Positions 8,364 to 17,692 of a stretch of 64,000 bases of DNA are shown piece after piece. The notes below the pieces were generated by a model that worked only from the letters and a program-made list of their open reading frames with translations, did no database searches and was not told the origin of the DNA. The translations under genes and the position numbers were made by a program. The stretch's first letter is position 1; every line of letters begins with the position of its first letter. The DNA lies in the NCBI RefSeq assembly GCF_018881605.1, contig NZ_JACVPZ010000001.1, positions 434,001 through 498,000 of the forward strand, read 5' to 3'. The stretch comes from Polynucleobacter sp. UB-Tiil-W10. Lineage in GTDB: Bacteria > Pseudomonadota > Gammaproteobacteria > Burkholderiales > Burkholderiaceae.

Positions 8364-9941
8364 ATGCTTGATACCAATATCAAATCCCAGTTAAAGGTCT
8401 ACTTTGAAAAGATCGTTAGCCCAATCGTTTTGGTGGCTAGCATCGATGGCAGCGATAGCTCTCAGCAGATGCTTGAACTCTTAAATGAAGTAGCCGAGCA
8501 ATCTGACAAGATCACTGTAAAAACTGACGGCAAAAGTGAGCACATTCCAAGTTTTACCGTTAGCAAAACTGATCAAGTAGCTCGAATTACCTTTGCAGGT
8601 CTGCCGATGGGCCATGAGATGACCTCCTTCATCTTAGCCATTCTGCAAGCCAGTGGCTACCCAGCCAAAGTAGAACAAGAGGTAATTGACCGCATTATCA
8701 AGCTTGATGCAAAGCTCAGTTTTCAGACATTTATCTCTTTGTCTTGCCATAACTGTCCTGATGTTGTGCAGGCTTTGAACTTGATGGCAGCCCTCAATCC
8801 CAATGTCACTCATGAAATGATTGATGGCGCTCTTTACCAAGGCTTGGTGGATCAATACCAAATCATGGCAGTGCCAACTGTGATCTTGAATGGTGAAGCA
8901 TTTGGCCAAGGTCGCATGAGCGTTGAAGAGATTGTTGCCAAACTCGATACCTCAACACCTAAGGAAGAGGCTGCAAAACTCTCTGCTAAAGATCCATTTG
9001 ATGTATTGGTCATTGGTGGCGGCCCTGCTGGTGCATCCGCAGCAATCTACGCTGCGCGCAAAGGTATTCGCACTGGTATTGTTGCTGAGAAATTTGGCGG
9101 TCAAGTAATGGACACCATGGGTATTGAAAACTTTATCTCCGTTAAGGAGACTGAGGGGCCTAAATTAGTTCAAGCACTTGAACAGCACGTGAAAAGCTAT
9201 GAAGTGGACATCATGAACTTGCAGCGTGCCAATGCATTACGTAAAACTGCCAATGGGATTGAAGTGGAATTAGCAAATGGTGCAGTCCTTACTAGCAAGT
9301 CGGTAATAGTAAGCACTGGTGCGCGCTGGCGAGAGATGAATGTTCCTGGCGAACAAGAATATCGCGGCAAAGGCGTTGCCTATTGCCCTCACTGCGACGG
9401 CCCCTTATTCAAAGGTAAGCGTGTTGCCGTGATTGGTGGCGGTAACTCCGGGGTTGAGGCTGCCATAGATTTAGCAGGCATCGTTAGCCACGTGACCTTA
9501 ATTGAATTTGATAGCAAATTGCGTGCAGATGCGATATTGCAAAAGAAGATGGCTAGCATGCCAAACGTCACGGTCATTATGAGCGCACTCACCAAGGAAG
9601 TATTGGGCGCAGATGGCAAGGTCAGCGGCTTACGCTATCAAGACCGCACCAATAATGCTGAGCATACGATTGATCTTGAAGGCATCTTCGTGCAAATTGG
9701 ATTGTTGCCAAATACTGACTGGCTTAAAGGCAGTGTTGATCTCTCAAAGCATGGCGAAGTGATTGTTGATACAAAAGGTGAAACTTCTTTACCGGGTGTC
9801 TTTGCAGCTGGTGACTGCACCACCGTTCCATATAAGCAAATCATTATTGCTATGGGTGAAGGTGCTAAAGCTTCACTCGGGGCATTTGATTACTTAATAC
9901 GTTCATCCGTTACTGAACCGCAAGAAGCCGTAGCTGCATAA
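8364..9941 (+). CDS. ahpF: Alkyl hydroperoxide reductase subunit F (NADH:peroxiredoxin reductase)
   Basis: A 525-residue flavoprotein that passes electrons from NADH through FAD and two disulfides to AhpC. The N-terminal region (about 1-195) is the tandem thioredoxin-fold domain with redox motif C128-H-N-C131. The FAD-binding [10 protein letters not shown] motif follows at about 216, then the thioredoxin-reductase-like active site C341-P-H-C344 and the NAD-binding [10 protein letters not shown] near 358. The C-terminal GVFAAGDCT motif contacts FAD. The ATG is preceded by AAGGAA. All redox centres are intact and the length is that of standard AhpF. Confidence 0.97.
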   Translation: MLDTNIKSQLKVYFEKIVSPIVLVASIDGSDSSQQMLELLNEVAEQSDKITVKTDGKSEHIPSFTVSKTDQVARITFAGLPMGHEMTSFILAILQASGYPAKVEQEVIDRIIKLDAKLSFQTFISLSCHNCPDVVQALNLMAALNPNVTHEMIDGALYQGLVDQYQIMAVPTVILNGEAFGQGRMSVEEIVAKLDTSTPKEEAAKLSAKDPFDVLVIGGGPAGASAAIYAARKGIRTGIVAEKFGGQVMDTMGIENFISVKETEGPKLVQALEQHVKSYEVDIMNLQRANALRKTANGIEVELANGAVLTSKSVIVSTGARWREMNVPGEQEYRGKGVAYCPHCDGPLFKGKRVAVIGGGNSGVEAAIDLAGIVSHVTLIEFDSKLRADAILQKKMASMPNVTVIMSALTKEVLGADGKVSGLRYQDRTNNAEHTIDLEGIFVQIGLLPNTDWLKGSVDLSKHGEVIVDTKGETSLPGVFAAGDCTTVPYKQIIIAMGEGAKASLGAFDYLIRSSVTEPQEAVAA

Positions 9942-9962
9942 GCAGTCGTTTGATTACCAAAT

Positions 9963-9992
9963 AAAAAGGGGGTCTTGCGGACTCCCTTTTTT
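9963..9992 (+). terminator. Intrinsic terminator after ahpF
   Basis: An A-run and GGG pair with CCC and a six-T run around an inner GTC/GAC stem and a short loop. It sits 22 bases after the ahpF stop. The A/T symmetry means it may also serve the convergent DUF1622 gene. Confidence 0.85.
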
Positions 9993-10009
9993 GCGCAGAA
10001 AAATACTAA

Positions 10010-10366
10010 TTATTCTGATTCACCCGATCTCGGCGCTTGCCAAGGCCAACGGCCGTCAATCTCAAGGGTGAGCGACCAACTCAAGAAACAGCGGATTAAA
10101 ACGATAGCACCCAATACAGCAACACTGGTCAACGTTGGACTAATTGCTACAGTACGAATCACATCCCCCGCAACCAAGACTTCGAGCCCCAGAATAAGGG
10201 AGCGCACGATTTGGATGCGAAAGAATTTATAGGCAACATCGGCCGTCTGAGTAATCAAGCCCCTTGCAAAACAAAAGAGTCCCCATAAAACGCCAATAGA
10301 TACAACGGCCACCCCTAAGGCATCCATGACATCGCTTACTTCTCGAATAATTTCAATTTGATTCAT
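10010..10366 (-). CDS. DUF1622 family membrane protein
   Basis: A 118-residue protein with three predicted membrane helices (about 14-36, 50-72 and 78-98). The conserved core RSLILGLEVLVAGDVIRTV fits DUF1622, a family of small bacterial membrane proteins of unknown function. The C-terminus is polar and ends in GESE. It is convergent with ahpF and divergent from the nitroreductase gene at 10499. No operon partner is apparent, and nothing in the sequence gives a role. Confidence 0.75.
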   Translation of the reverse strand: MNQIEIIREVSDVMDALGVAVVSIGVLWGLFCFARGLITQTADVAYKFFRIQIVRSLILGLEVLVAGDVIRTVAISPTLTSVAVLGAIVLIRCFLSWSLTLEIDGRWPWQAPRSGESE

Positions 10367-10498
10367 GTTGAAGGTTGTTGAGTTTAAATAAGCTCATATT
10401 AACTCCTTTAGAAGAATGAAAGCCGAGAGCACCTTTAGCGCTGTATCTCAATATAAATTACACTGAATCATTACTTTATTAAATCCCAAGGAAGATGA

Positions 10499-11134
10499 AT
10501 GAGCTTGATTGACAAACTGCAATGGCGCTACGCTACCAAAAAAATGGATTCCACAAAATCTGTCCCCCAGGAAAAAGTAGAGCAAATTTTGGAGGCTATT
10601 CGTTTGACTGCCAGCTCTAGTGGACTGCAGCCATATGAAGTACTGGTGATCACTAATAAATCTATTCGCGAAAAGATTAAAGCAATTTCCTGGAACCAAA
10701 CACAAGTGGTGGATTCTTCTCACTTGCTCGTGTTCGCCGCCTGGGATACCTATACTGCAGACCGCATCAACCAATCATTTGATATGACTGAGAAGTTGCG
10801 CAACTTTAAAAGTGAGGCGGGCGACATCTATCGTCAAAATTTACTAAGCAACTACACAGCAAGAGACGCCGAAACTAACTTCACTCATGCCGCAAAGCAA
10901 GCTTACATTGGACTTGGTACAGCTCTTATTGCTGCCGCATACGAAGAGGTGGACTCCACCCCCATGGAGGGATTTGATGCAGCGGCGCTAGATGAAATCC
11001 TGAATCTCAAGGGAAAAGGGTTGCGGAGCGTTGTCATGCTACCCCTGGGATATAGAAAAGCAGATGAGGATTGGTTGGTAAACCTCAAAAAAATCAGAAG
11101 GCCTGTAGAAAGCTTTATTACTTGGATTGAGTAA
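10499..11134 (+). CDS. NAD(P)H-dependent oxidoreductase, NfsB-like nitroreductase family
   Basis: A 211-residue flavin-dependent oxidoreductase. The N-terminal block WRYATKKMDSTKSVPQEKVEQILEA, the SSGLQPYEVLVITN segment (FMN and substrate side) and the C-terminal GYRKADEDWL are typical of the NfsB/dihydropteridine-reductase-like group, which usually binds FMN and uses NAD(P)H to reduce nitro compounds or quinones. The ATG follows AAGGAAG. The gene is alone between two terminators. The physiological substrate is unknown. Confidence 0.85.
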   Translation: MSLIDKLQWRYATKKMDSTKSVPQEKVEQILEAIRLTASSSGLQPYEVLVITNKSIREKIKAISWNQTQVVDSSHLLVFAAWDTYTADRINQSFDMTEKLRNFKSEAGDIYRQNLLSNYTARDAETNFTHAAKQAYIGLGTALIAAAYEEVDSTPMEGFDAAALDEILNLKGKGLRSVVMLPLGYRKADEDWLVNLKKIRRPVESFITWIE

Positions 11135-11155
11135 TTTTTTAAGACCTGAAAAAGT

Positions 11156-11180
11156 AAAAGCCACCCGAGGGTGGCTTTTT
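11156..11180. terminator. Bidirectional intrinsic terminator
   Basis: An 11-bp stem (11156-11166 with 11169-11179), in practice with a CGAG loop, is flanked by A- and T-runs. It lies between the convergent nitroreductase and phasin genes. Confidence 0.9.
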
Positions 11181-11203
11181 AACAGCAAAACTAGCTTAAC
11201 TAA

Positions 11204-11776
11204 TTAAGCAGCTTTACGGCTTTTTGTAGCTGGCTTAGCAACAGCGTATTGACCTTGAATATTTGCCAAAGCAGCATCAACACTCTTCTCAAAGTTAGCA
11301 AATGCGTCAGTTGCAGTTGCGCGAACTTGATCAAACTGTTGGAGTGAAGATTCAAATGCAGTTTTGAATGCAGAAACAAAAGCTTCAGAACCAGCAGGAG
11401 CTGTCTTAGTAGCTTCTTTAACAAACTTAACCAAATCAGCACGTGCGTCATCAATAGAAGCGTCAACTACTTGAGCTACTTCCTTGTTGCCGTTACGAAC
11501 TACTTTGTTTACTTTAGCTTGGTAAGCAGCAGCATATTTAGCGGCTTCTTGAGCAGCTTCTGGCTGAGCTAATTTAGCCAATTCTTGTGGATCCTTGATC
11601 GCCAACAATTGTGTGCTTGTATCTTGAGCGGCAACTAAAGCATCTTTAGCAGCGGCTTGATTGATTTCAGCTAATTCTTGAGCGCTTTCAACAGCAACTT
11701 GTGCCAAATGTTTAGCGCTTTCGATTGCTTTAGCTTGTGCAGCAGCGAACTGATCGTTTAATTGGTTTTGGAACAT
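11204..11776 (-). CDS. phaP: Phasin (polyhydroxyalkanoate granule surface protein)
   Basis: A 190-residue Ala- and Gln-rich, almost entirely helical protein with no signal peptide. It opens with NQLNDQFAAAQAKAIESAKHLAQVAVESAQELAEIN, split here only by description into two amphipathic heptads, and ends in a basic tail (ATKSRKAA). This matches the phasin family that coats polyhydroxybutyrate granules in Burkholderiales and controls their size and number. The ATG is preceded by AGGATAAAT. The 235-base upstream region carries two inverted repeats, one resembling a PhaR operator. A PHA synthase is not in the window. Confidence 0.85.
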   Translation of the reverse strand: MFQNQLNDQFAAAQAKAIESAKHLAQVAVESAQELAEINQAAAKDALVAAQDTSTQLLAIKDPQELAKLAQPEAAQEAAKYAAAYQAKVNKVVRNGNKEVAQVVDASIDDARADLVKFVKEATKTAPAGSEAFVSAFKTAFESSLQQFDQVRATATDAFANFEKSVDAALANIQGQYAVAKPATKSRKAA

Positions 11777-11825
11777 GATTTATCCTATCTTTAAGTAAAT
11801 GTGGGGTTTTTATTGCAATGCACCA

Positions 11826-11847
11826 TTCTAAAATCGCTATTTTAGAA
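11826..11847. repeat. 9-bp perfect inverted repeat upstream of the phasin gene
   Basis: Arms TTCTAAAAT (11826-11834) and ATTTTAGAA (11839-11847) around CGCT. It lies 50-71 bases upstream of the phasin start codon and could be an operator or a 5' leader hairpin. Confidence 0.5.
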
Positions 11848-11859
11848 ATGCAAGATATT

Positions 11860-11878
11860 TTTGTTGCAAAGCAACAAA
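11860..11878. promoter_or_regulatory. Candidate PhaR-like operator upstream of the phasin gene
   Basis: A perfect 8-bp dyad TTTGTTGC-AAA-GCAACAAA. PhaR repressors, which sense free PHB, are known to bind TGC/GCA dyads such as CTGC-N3/4-GCAG upstream of phasin genes; TTGC-N3-GCAA has the same layout. The position, 84-102 bases before the phasin start, fits a promoter-overlapping repressor site. This is inference from motif shape only. Confidence 0.4.
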
Positions 11879-12011
11879 TATTTCCTAAAACCCTATTTAA
11901 AGCCTTTAAATGCGGTTTATTGCGAAATAAAAGCGAGCTTTAACCCATAAAATTTATAAAGGAATGAGCAGAAGATTCTAAAAATCATTAGAAATAGCAG
12001 GTTGGACGCTA

Positions 12012-12707
12012 TCACTTTACCCAAGTAGTAAATTCTTCAGCACTCACTCTAGGGGTATGAAAGCTGTTTACTATCTCGCGTTTGTCGGCATATCCCAGTG
12101 CCATACCGCACACAAGCATCTCATGCTCTTTGGCACCAATTGATGGCAGGATGATCTTTGCATAATCATTCCAGGCCGCTTGTGGGCAAGTATCTAAGCC
12201 CTCACCTCTAGCTGCAACCATCATATTCTGCAGGAACATCCCATAGTCCAGCATGGAGCCCCTACCAAGCTCTTTGTCGATTGTGAAAAATATAGACACT
12301 GGCGCACCAAAGGCTTCGAAGTTTTTTCGATGCTGTGCATGCATCCTGTCTTTATCGCCTTTCGTAATTCCCAATAATCCATACAAGCCCCACCCATTTT
12401 CACGGCGTCTATCTATATAGGGGCTAAACCATTTGGACGGGTAATAGTCGTAGGCTGGTTGATATTCTTTTGCTAACTCAGGATTGAGTGCAATGCTGTC
12501 ATATGCAGCACACACTTTTTCGCATAATTCCTTAAGCGCATTGCCCTCTACAACATATGCTTTCCAGGGTTGAGTATTCGTGCCCGAAGGGGCTCGCGCA
12601 GATATATTAAGCAACTTGAGGATGGTCTCTTTTGAGACGGCTTCTTTTGTAAATGCTCTTACCGACATACGCGAAGTAATTGCCTCAACCGCAGTTAATG
12701 TCTTCAT
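12012..12707 (-). CDS. Nitroreductase family flavoprotein (PnbA/NfsB type)
   Basis: A 231-residue FMN-dependent oxidoreductase. The family signature RMSVRAFTKEAVSKE lies near residue 13 with SARAPSGTNTQPWKAYVV near 36 (FMN phosphate and isoalloxazine contacts), and the late VCGMALGYADKREIVNSF motif is typical of 4-nitrobenzoate-reductase-like enzymes. It is the second gene of a leftward pair, 27 bases after the OsmC-YcaO gene, so the two are probably co-transcribed. Its dimer partner and true substrate are unknown. It is only distantly similar to the nitroreductase at 10.5 kb. Confidence 0.85.
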   Translation of the reverse strand: MKTLTAVEAITSRMSVRAFTKEAVSKETILKLLNISARAPSGTNTQPWKAYVVEGNALKELCEKVCAAYDSIALNPELAKEYQPAYDYYPSKWFSPYIDRRRENGWGLYGLLGITKGDKDRMHAQHRKNFEAFGAPVSIFFTIDKELGRGSMLDYGMFLQNMMVAARGEGLDTCPQAAWNDYAKIILPSIGAKEHEMLVCGMALGYADKREIVNSFHTPRVSAEEFTTWVK

Positions 12708-12733
12708 TCAAATTCCTTTTACATTCTTTAGCT

Positions 12734-14935
12734 TTACTTAATTATTGCGCTACTGGCTCGTGCTTTATGTAATTTACGATAGCTATCCATTAAGCGATGA
12801 TGCCTATCTAAGCCCTCAAGATTCATATTGGTTGGCGTTAAACCATAGAAACGAACGCTCCCATCGATGGATCCTAAAACGGCATCCATCCTAGGATCGC
12901 CGAACATGCGACGGAAGTTGACAACATAGTCCGCCATCTCTAATTCATCATCTAGGAGCACTTCGAGGGAGGCGTCTAGAGCCTGATAAAACAATTTACG
13001 CTCGACAGTATTGTCGTTGTACTGAAGAAAAGCACCTATTAGCTCATGCGCCTCTTCAAATTGCTTTAACGCTAACTGAATCAGCAGTTTCAACTCGAGC
13101 ACGGTGAGCTGACCCCAGACTGTATTTTCATCAAACTCAATACCAATCAGCGTGGCGATGTCGCCATACTCATCTAGTTCGTTATTCTCTAAGCGATCCA
13201 AGAGTGCAGCTAGGCCAATATCATCTAGTTGAGACAAATTGAGAATGTCTTTGCGGAACAGTAGAGACTTATTGGTGTTATCCCAGACGAGATCTTCAAT
13301 CGGATAAACCTCTGAATACCCAGGCACCAAGATTCGACAGGCAATGGCACCCAACTCGTCATATACCGCCACATACGATTCTTTGCCAATATCTTTCAGA
13401 ATGCCAAACAAAGCTTCAGCCTCCTGGACATTAGAATTTTCACCGTCACCAGAGAAATCCCACTCTACAAATTCATAATTTGATTTAGCACTGAAAAAGC
13501 GCCAAGATACGATGCCACTAGAATCGATGAAGTGCTCTACAAAATTATTGGGCTCAGTCACTGCTTCGCTAGCAAAAGTTGGCGGAGGCAAATCATTTAA
13601 ACCTTCCAAGCTACGGCCTTGCAATAACTCAGTCAAACTTCTTTCTAGCGCAACCTCAAGACTTGGATGCGCACCAAAGGAAGCAAATACACCGCCAGTT
13701 CGGGGATTCATCAAAGTTACGCACATCACTGGATAAACACCACCCAAAGAGGCATCCTTTACCAGTACGGGGAAGCCCTGTTCCTCCAGACTTTGAATGC
13801 CAGCCAAAATACCGGGGTACTTAACGAGCACACTCTGCGGTACATCTGGCAATGCAATTTCACCTTCCAGAATTTCACGCTTTACTGCTCGCTCAAAAAT
13901 CTCCGATAAACACTGAACCTGAGCCTCGGCTAAGGTATTGCCAGCACTCATTCCATTGCTTACGAATAAATTTTCAATGAGGTTTGATGGGAAATACACC
14001 GTCTTACCATCTGATTGCCGTACATAGGGCAGCGAACAAATGCCGCGCTCAGAATTTCCAGAATTGGTATCTACCAGATGCGAAGCGTATAACTCCCCAT
14101 CTGGGTTATAAATATTTAGGCAGTACTCATCTAAAATTTCTGTCGGCAATGCATCTTTCTTGCCAGGCTTGAACCACCGCTCATTTGGGTAATGTACAAA
14201 CGCTGCGTTCGCAATGTCTTCACCCCAGAACGCGCCGGCATAAAAATGGTTATTGCTCAGTCGCTCAATGTACTCGCCCAGAGCAGAAGCTAAAGCACTT
14301 TCCTTTGTAGCACCCTTCCCGTTGGTAAAGCACATTGGGGAGTGCGCATCACGAATGTGCAATGACCAAACATTGGGAATCAGGTTGCGCCAAGAGGCAA
14401 TCTCGATCTTTATGCCCAGATTGGCCAAGAGGCCCGACATATTGGCAATGGTTTGCTCTAGTGGCAGATCTTTGCCGACAATATAAGTACTCGCATCAGA
14501 AGCCGACCTTAAAGTCAGCAGAGTCTGTGCATCTGCATCTAAGTTTTTAACTTCCTCAATGACAAATTCTGGTCCAGCTTGCACTACTTTTTTGACTGTG
14601 CAACGTTCAATAGATCGTAAGATACCTTGTCGATCAGTTGCGGAAATGTCCGCTGGTAATTCGACTTGGATCTTAAAGATTTGTTGGTAACGATCTTCTG
14701 GATCAACAATATTATTTTGTGAAAGACGAATGTTCTCTGTAGATATATTGCGGGTGTCACAGTACAACTTTACAAAATAAGCTGCACATAAGGCAGATGA
14801 GGCCAAGAAATAATCAAATGGTCCTGGAGCAGATCCATCACCCTTATATCGGATTGGTTGGTCAGCAATGACAGTGAAGTCATCGAACTTTGCTTCTAGG
14901 CGAAGCTTATCGAGAAAGTTGACCTTAATTTCCAT
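12734..14935 (-). CDS. OsmC-domain / YcaO-domain fusion protein
   Basis: A 733-residue fusion read from the ATG at 14935 (a TTG-started frame begins 24 bases earlier; GGAA lies 8 bases before the ATG). Residues 1-130 are an OsmC/Ohr-type domain with both redox cysteines (SSALCAAYF and ERCTVKK). Residues about 170-560 are a YcaO domain with the GKGATKESALASALGEYIER and SNGMSAGNTLAEAQVQ signatures, and the last 120 residues look like a helical repeat tail. YcaO domains use ATP to activate backbone amides; E. coli YcaO aids methylthiolation of ribosomal protein S12 through RimO. The OsmC part suggests handling of a sulfur or peroxide species, which is an inference. Confidence 0.88.
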   Translation of the reverse strand: MEIKVNFLDKLRLEAKFDDFTVIADQPIRYKGDGSAPGPFDYFLASSALCAAYFVKLYCDTRNISTENIRLSQNNIVDPEDRYQQIFKIQVELPADISATDRQGILRSIERCTVKKVVQAGPEFVIEEVKNLDADAQTLLTLRSASDASTYIVGKDLPLEQTIANMSGLLANLGIKIEIASWRNLIPNVWSLHIRDAHSPMCFTNGKGATKESALASALGEYIERLSNNHFYAGAFWGEDIANAAFVHYPNERWFKPGKKDALPTEILDEYCLNIYNPDGELYASHLVDTNSGNSERGICSLPYVRQSDGKTVYFPSNLIENLFVSNGMSAGNTLAEAQVQCLSEIFERAVKREILEGEIALPDVPQSVLVKYPGILAGIQSLEEQGFPVLVKDASLGGVYPVMCVTLMNPRTGGVFASFGAHPSLEVALERSLTELLQGRSLEGLNDLPPPTFASEAVTEPNNFVEHFIDSSGIVSWRFFSAKSNYEFVEWDFSGDGENSNVQEAEALFGILKDIGKESYVAVYDELGAIACRILVPGYSEVYPIEDLVWDNTNKSLLFRKDILNLSQLDDIGLAALLDRLENNELDEYGDIATLIGIEFDENTVWGQLTVLELKLLIQLALKQFEEAHELIGAFLQYNDNTVERKLFYQALDASLEVLLDDELEMADYVVNFRRMFGDPRMDAVLGSIDGSVRFYGLTPTNMNLEGLDRHHRLMDSYRKLHKARASSAIIK

Positions 14936-15017
14936 GGCGTTTATTCCAAAATAGCGCAAAAAATGATGTGGTCACCATTATCCATCGCAACGCCAATCTG
15001 CAGAATGCCTTTACAGC

Positions 15018-16271
15018 CTAAGTTAGCCACATTTTGCGATACACCTCATCAGGATCATGATCTAGGGTTTGTTTGGCCACATTAAAAGGTCTACCCCCTC
15101 TGGGGTCAGTACCTTTACCGGCAATATATAACCAGTTCCCTTGATTGCTATATACATCGTAGTCAATCAATTGAGATTCAAACCAAGCTGCACCCGCCTG
15201 CCAATCACCCTTCATGTCATAAATCCAATAACTTGCCACGATTTGACGCATACGATTGGATAGATAGCCAGTTTTTTTCAATTCACGCATACCGGCATCA
15301 ATCAGAGACTCCCCGGTATTGCCAGACGACCATTTAAAGAAATGTTCACTATCAAACTCATTGCCAAGATGCTTACTCAAACCTTTGGGGGAATACAGTT
15401 TTTTGCCATACTTAAAGTGCAAAAACCGAAAGTAGTCTCTCCAAAGTAATTCAAACCACAACCAATAGGTTCCCTCATTTTCACCACAGCAAATTTCATA
15501 CTCCGATAACTGCTTGGCAATAGTTCTCGCTGAACAACAACCCTGTGCTAGCCATGGAGAAAATTTACTGGAGTAATCCATGCCAATCAGCTGATTGCGT
15601 GTTTGTTTATAAGTATCGGGAAGACGGCGCTCAAAATATTGCTGAATATGAGTATGTGCGCTCTGCTCTCCACCCTGAAACTTGCCACCAGTAGATATAG
15701 TATTTCTGCCGAGCGATTGTGTAGAGGAAATATCAATAGCCGGTAATGGAGGAATACTCTTAAGATGATCCACAGGATAGGCAAACCGGAATTTATTTTT
15801 TTCAATCTGCTGACGAAATTGGGTAAATACATCCGGCATCTCCTGCATTTGAAATGGCAGAGACTGAGAATCCAACATACTAGATTGCCAGACTGGATTT
15901 ATCTTGAAACCAGCGTTCCTTAATAGTGCTACTTGCTCCAACTCTTCAGGGGCTTGAATTTGCTCACAATAAATAACATCTGCATCAATCTGCGCTCTGA
16001 GTTTCTCAAACACATCTAAAACATCGCCAGGTACTTCAACTAAGTCGGATCCGAAGTCTCGGAGCTCGCTACGCAATTCTTGCAGAGATTGATCCAAAAA
16101 TATCTTGCGATGCTGCCCCATTCTTTGAAATCCCCATGGCGTCTCTTGTTCTAGGTTGGGTAGATGAACATAGACCGGAAGAAGCTGGTCAGCCGCCATA
16201 CACGCCTGCATTAGGGACGGGTTATCTTTTAGGCGGAGATCATTTCTAAACCAGTAGATTGCAGTCGTCAT
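15018..16271 (-). CDS. Cryptochrome/photolyase family protein, DASH type
   Basis: A 417-residue FAD protein that repairs cyclobutane dimers in single-stranded DNA or acts as a blue-light sensor. It opens with IYWFRNDLRLKDNPSL (antenna-domain signature) and continues to the C-terminal FAD-binding half with TYWLWFELLWRDYFRFL, the LKKTGYLSNRMRQIVASYWIYDM motif and WLYIAGKGTDPRGGRPFN, all typical of cryptochrome-DASH. It is slightly shorter than the usual 430-480 residues. Its ATG directly abuts the stop codon of the exonuclease/GIY-YIG gene upstream, so it is translated from the same message and probably coupled. Confidence 0.9.
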   Translation of the reverse strand: MTTAIYWFRNDLRLKDNPSLMQACMAADQLLPVYVHLPNLEQETPWGFQRMGQHRKIFLDQSLQELRSELRDFGSDLVEVPGDVLDVFEKLRAQIDADVIYCEQIQAPEELEQVALLRNAGFKINPVWQSSMLDSQSLPFQMQEMPDVFTQFRQQIEKNKFRFAYPVDHLKSIPPLPAIDISSTQSLGRNTISTGGKFQGGEQSAHTHIQQYFERRLPDTYKQTRNQLIGMDYSSKFSPWLAQGCCSARTIAKQLSEYEICCGENEGTYWLWFELLWRDYFRFLHFKYGKKLYSPKGLSKHLGNEFDSEHFFKWSSGNTGESLIDAGMRELKKTGYLSNRMRQIVASYWIYDMKGDWQAGAAWFESQLIDYDVYSNQGNWLYIAGKGTDPRGGRPFNVAKQTLDHDPDEVYRKMWLT

Positions 16272-17672
16272 TTATTGCATGCCGATCGGAATCACTTGAT
16301 TCTTATAGGGTCCAGAGAGCGCTTTTTTAACGATCTTATAAATATCAAGATCAAACTCAGCCTCTCCAGATTCAGCCAACTCATAGAGCTCATCTTGATT
16401 AATGGCAGTCCCTAAGTAACACCACTTATCCAGCACAATCATTTCGCCGCCCTCCTGAATAGCAATAGCACCAGAATAAGGCCACACTTGCACCCTAAAG
16501 AGCTCCAGCGCAGTCTTTAGCTGCAAATTATGTAAGGCTATAGGCGTCAGATTTAGACATGCACCACCACATTGTTTGACTTGGTAACCAAAGCAGGGCT
16601 TGCCTTCAATGCGCTTCTCCAGACCAAGCAATGCCTCACATAGATGAAATTTTTTAGCAATTGCTTTTAAGTAAGAGTGGGCTTCTCGCTTGCTGTAAAA
16701 CAAACCATAAAGATTTTCTTGTAAACCAGGGGCGAGATGATGGTGAGTAACTAAAGTAGGTGTAAGCACACCACAAGAATCTTCGACCAAGCGCCATGCA
16801 CATAGATCCTTAGATCTGCGCAGCTTGATATTCATAGAGGGCATGCGTTCTTTTATTAACTTTGACTCCAGAATTAAAGCGCCTAGCTCCCCACTAGTTT
16901 CGATCCAATCAATATCACGCACCTGCAAAGAAAGCTTCATTTCTTTGCGCTGGGTTAATGCACCCTGAAAATGTCCCATTACCCTACTTCTCAAGGAAAT
17001 GCTTTTACCAATATAAAGAGGGATCTTGTTGTCACCATAAAAGATATAGCAACCCGGACCAACGGGTATGGAATCGATTAAATTCTGGTCTATGTTAGAG
17101 GGAAGACTGACGTTACCAATAAGCTGGTTTATGACTTCATTTAATTTTGCATGTCCAAACTTTAACTCACACACGCGCCAAAATTGAAGTAATAAGTCAG
17201 CGTCCCCTAATGCACGATGCCTAGCACTTACTTTTAGCCCATGTGCGCTGATGATGGTATCGAGATTATGGCGCGGCTGATCTGGAAATAACAATCGAGA
17301 CAGCTTAACGGTGCATAAAACTTTCGGCTTAAAGTCAATGCCTATCCTCTTGAAGGATGCTTTGATAAAACCATAATCGAAGCGAGCGTTATGAGCGACA
17401 AATATTTTTCCCTCTAGCTCTTTTTTTAATTCTTCAGCAAGCTCAGAAAAACAAGGTTGCTCATTCACCATTGCTGGGGATATACCAGTTAGCCTCTGAA
17501 TATTAAGAGGAATATAGGTTTGTGGGTCGATCAACCTTTCCCATACCTGAACATCATTGCCCGCTAGGGTTTTAATTCCAATCTCAGTAATGCGATCACG
17601 ATCGAAATGAGAGCCGGTCGTTTCAATATCAACAAAAGCTAAATCTGGGTAATGGTTAAGCTTGTCATTCAC
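16272..17672 (-). CDS. DnaQ-like 3'-5' exonuclease fused to a GIY-YIG (UvrC/Cho-like) nuclease
   Basis: A 466-residue protein with two nuclease modules. The N-terminal DEDD exonuclease has FVDIETTGSHFDRDR (Asp and Glu), HNARFDYGF and HRALGDADL (residues about 13-160). From about residue 205 a GIY-YIG domain begins (GPGCYIFYGDNKIPLYIGKS) as in UvrC and Cho, which make the 3' incision in nucleotide-excision repair. The C-terminal region keeps a Cys-containing CFGYQVKQCGGAC segment. The start is GTG without a clear ribosome site. It follows the Rrf2 gene by 20 bases and abuts the photolyase gene, so this is a DNA-repair operon. Confidence 0.88.
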   Translation of the reverse strand: MNDKLNHYPDLAFVDIETTGSHFDRDRITEIGIKTLAGNDVQVWERLIDPQTYIPLNIQRLTGISPAMVNEQPCFSELAEELKKELEGKIFVAHNARFDYGFIKASFKRIGIDFKPKVLCTVKLSRLLFPDQPRHNLDTIISAHGLKVSARHRALGDADLLLQFWRVCELKFGHAKLNEVINQLIGNVSLPSNIDQNLIDSIPVGPGCYIFYGDNKIPLYIGKSISLRSRVMGHFQGALTQRKEMKLSLQVRDIDWIETSGELGALILESKLIKERMPSMNIKLRRSKDLCAWRLVEDSCGVLTPTLVTHHHLAPGLQENLYGLFYSKREAHSYLKAIAKKFHLCEALLGLEKRIEGKPCFGYQVKQCGGACLNLTPIALHNLQLKTALELFRVQVWPYSGAIAIQEGGEMIVLDKWCYLGTAINQDELYELAESGEAEFDLDIYKIVKKALSGPYKNQVIPIGMQ

Positions 17673-17692
17673 GCTAGCAACATGATTTCTGG

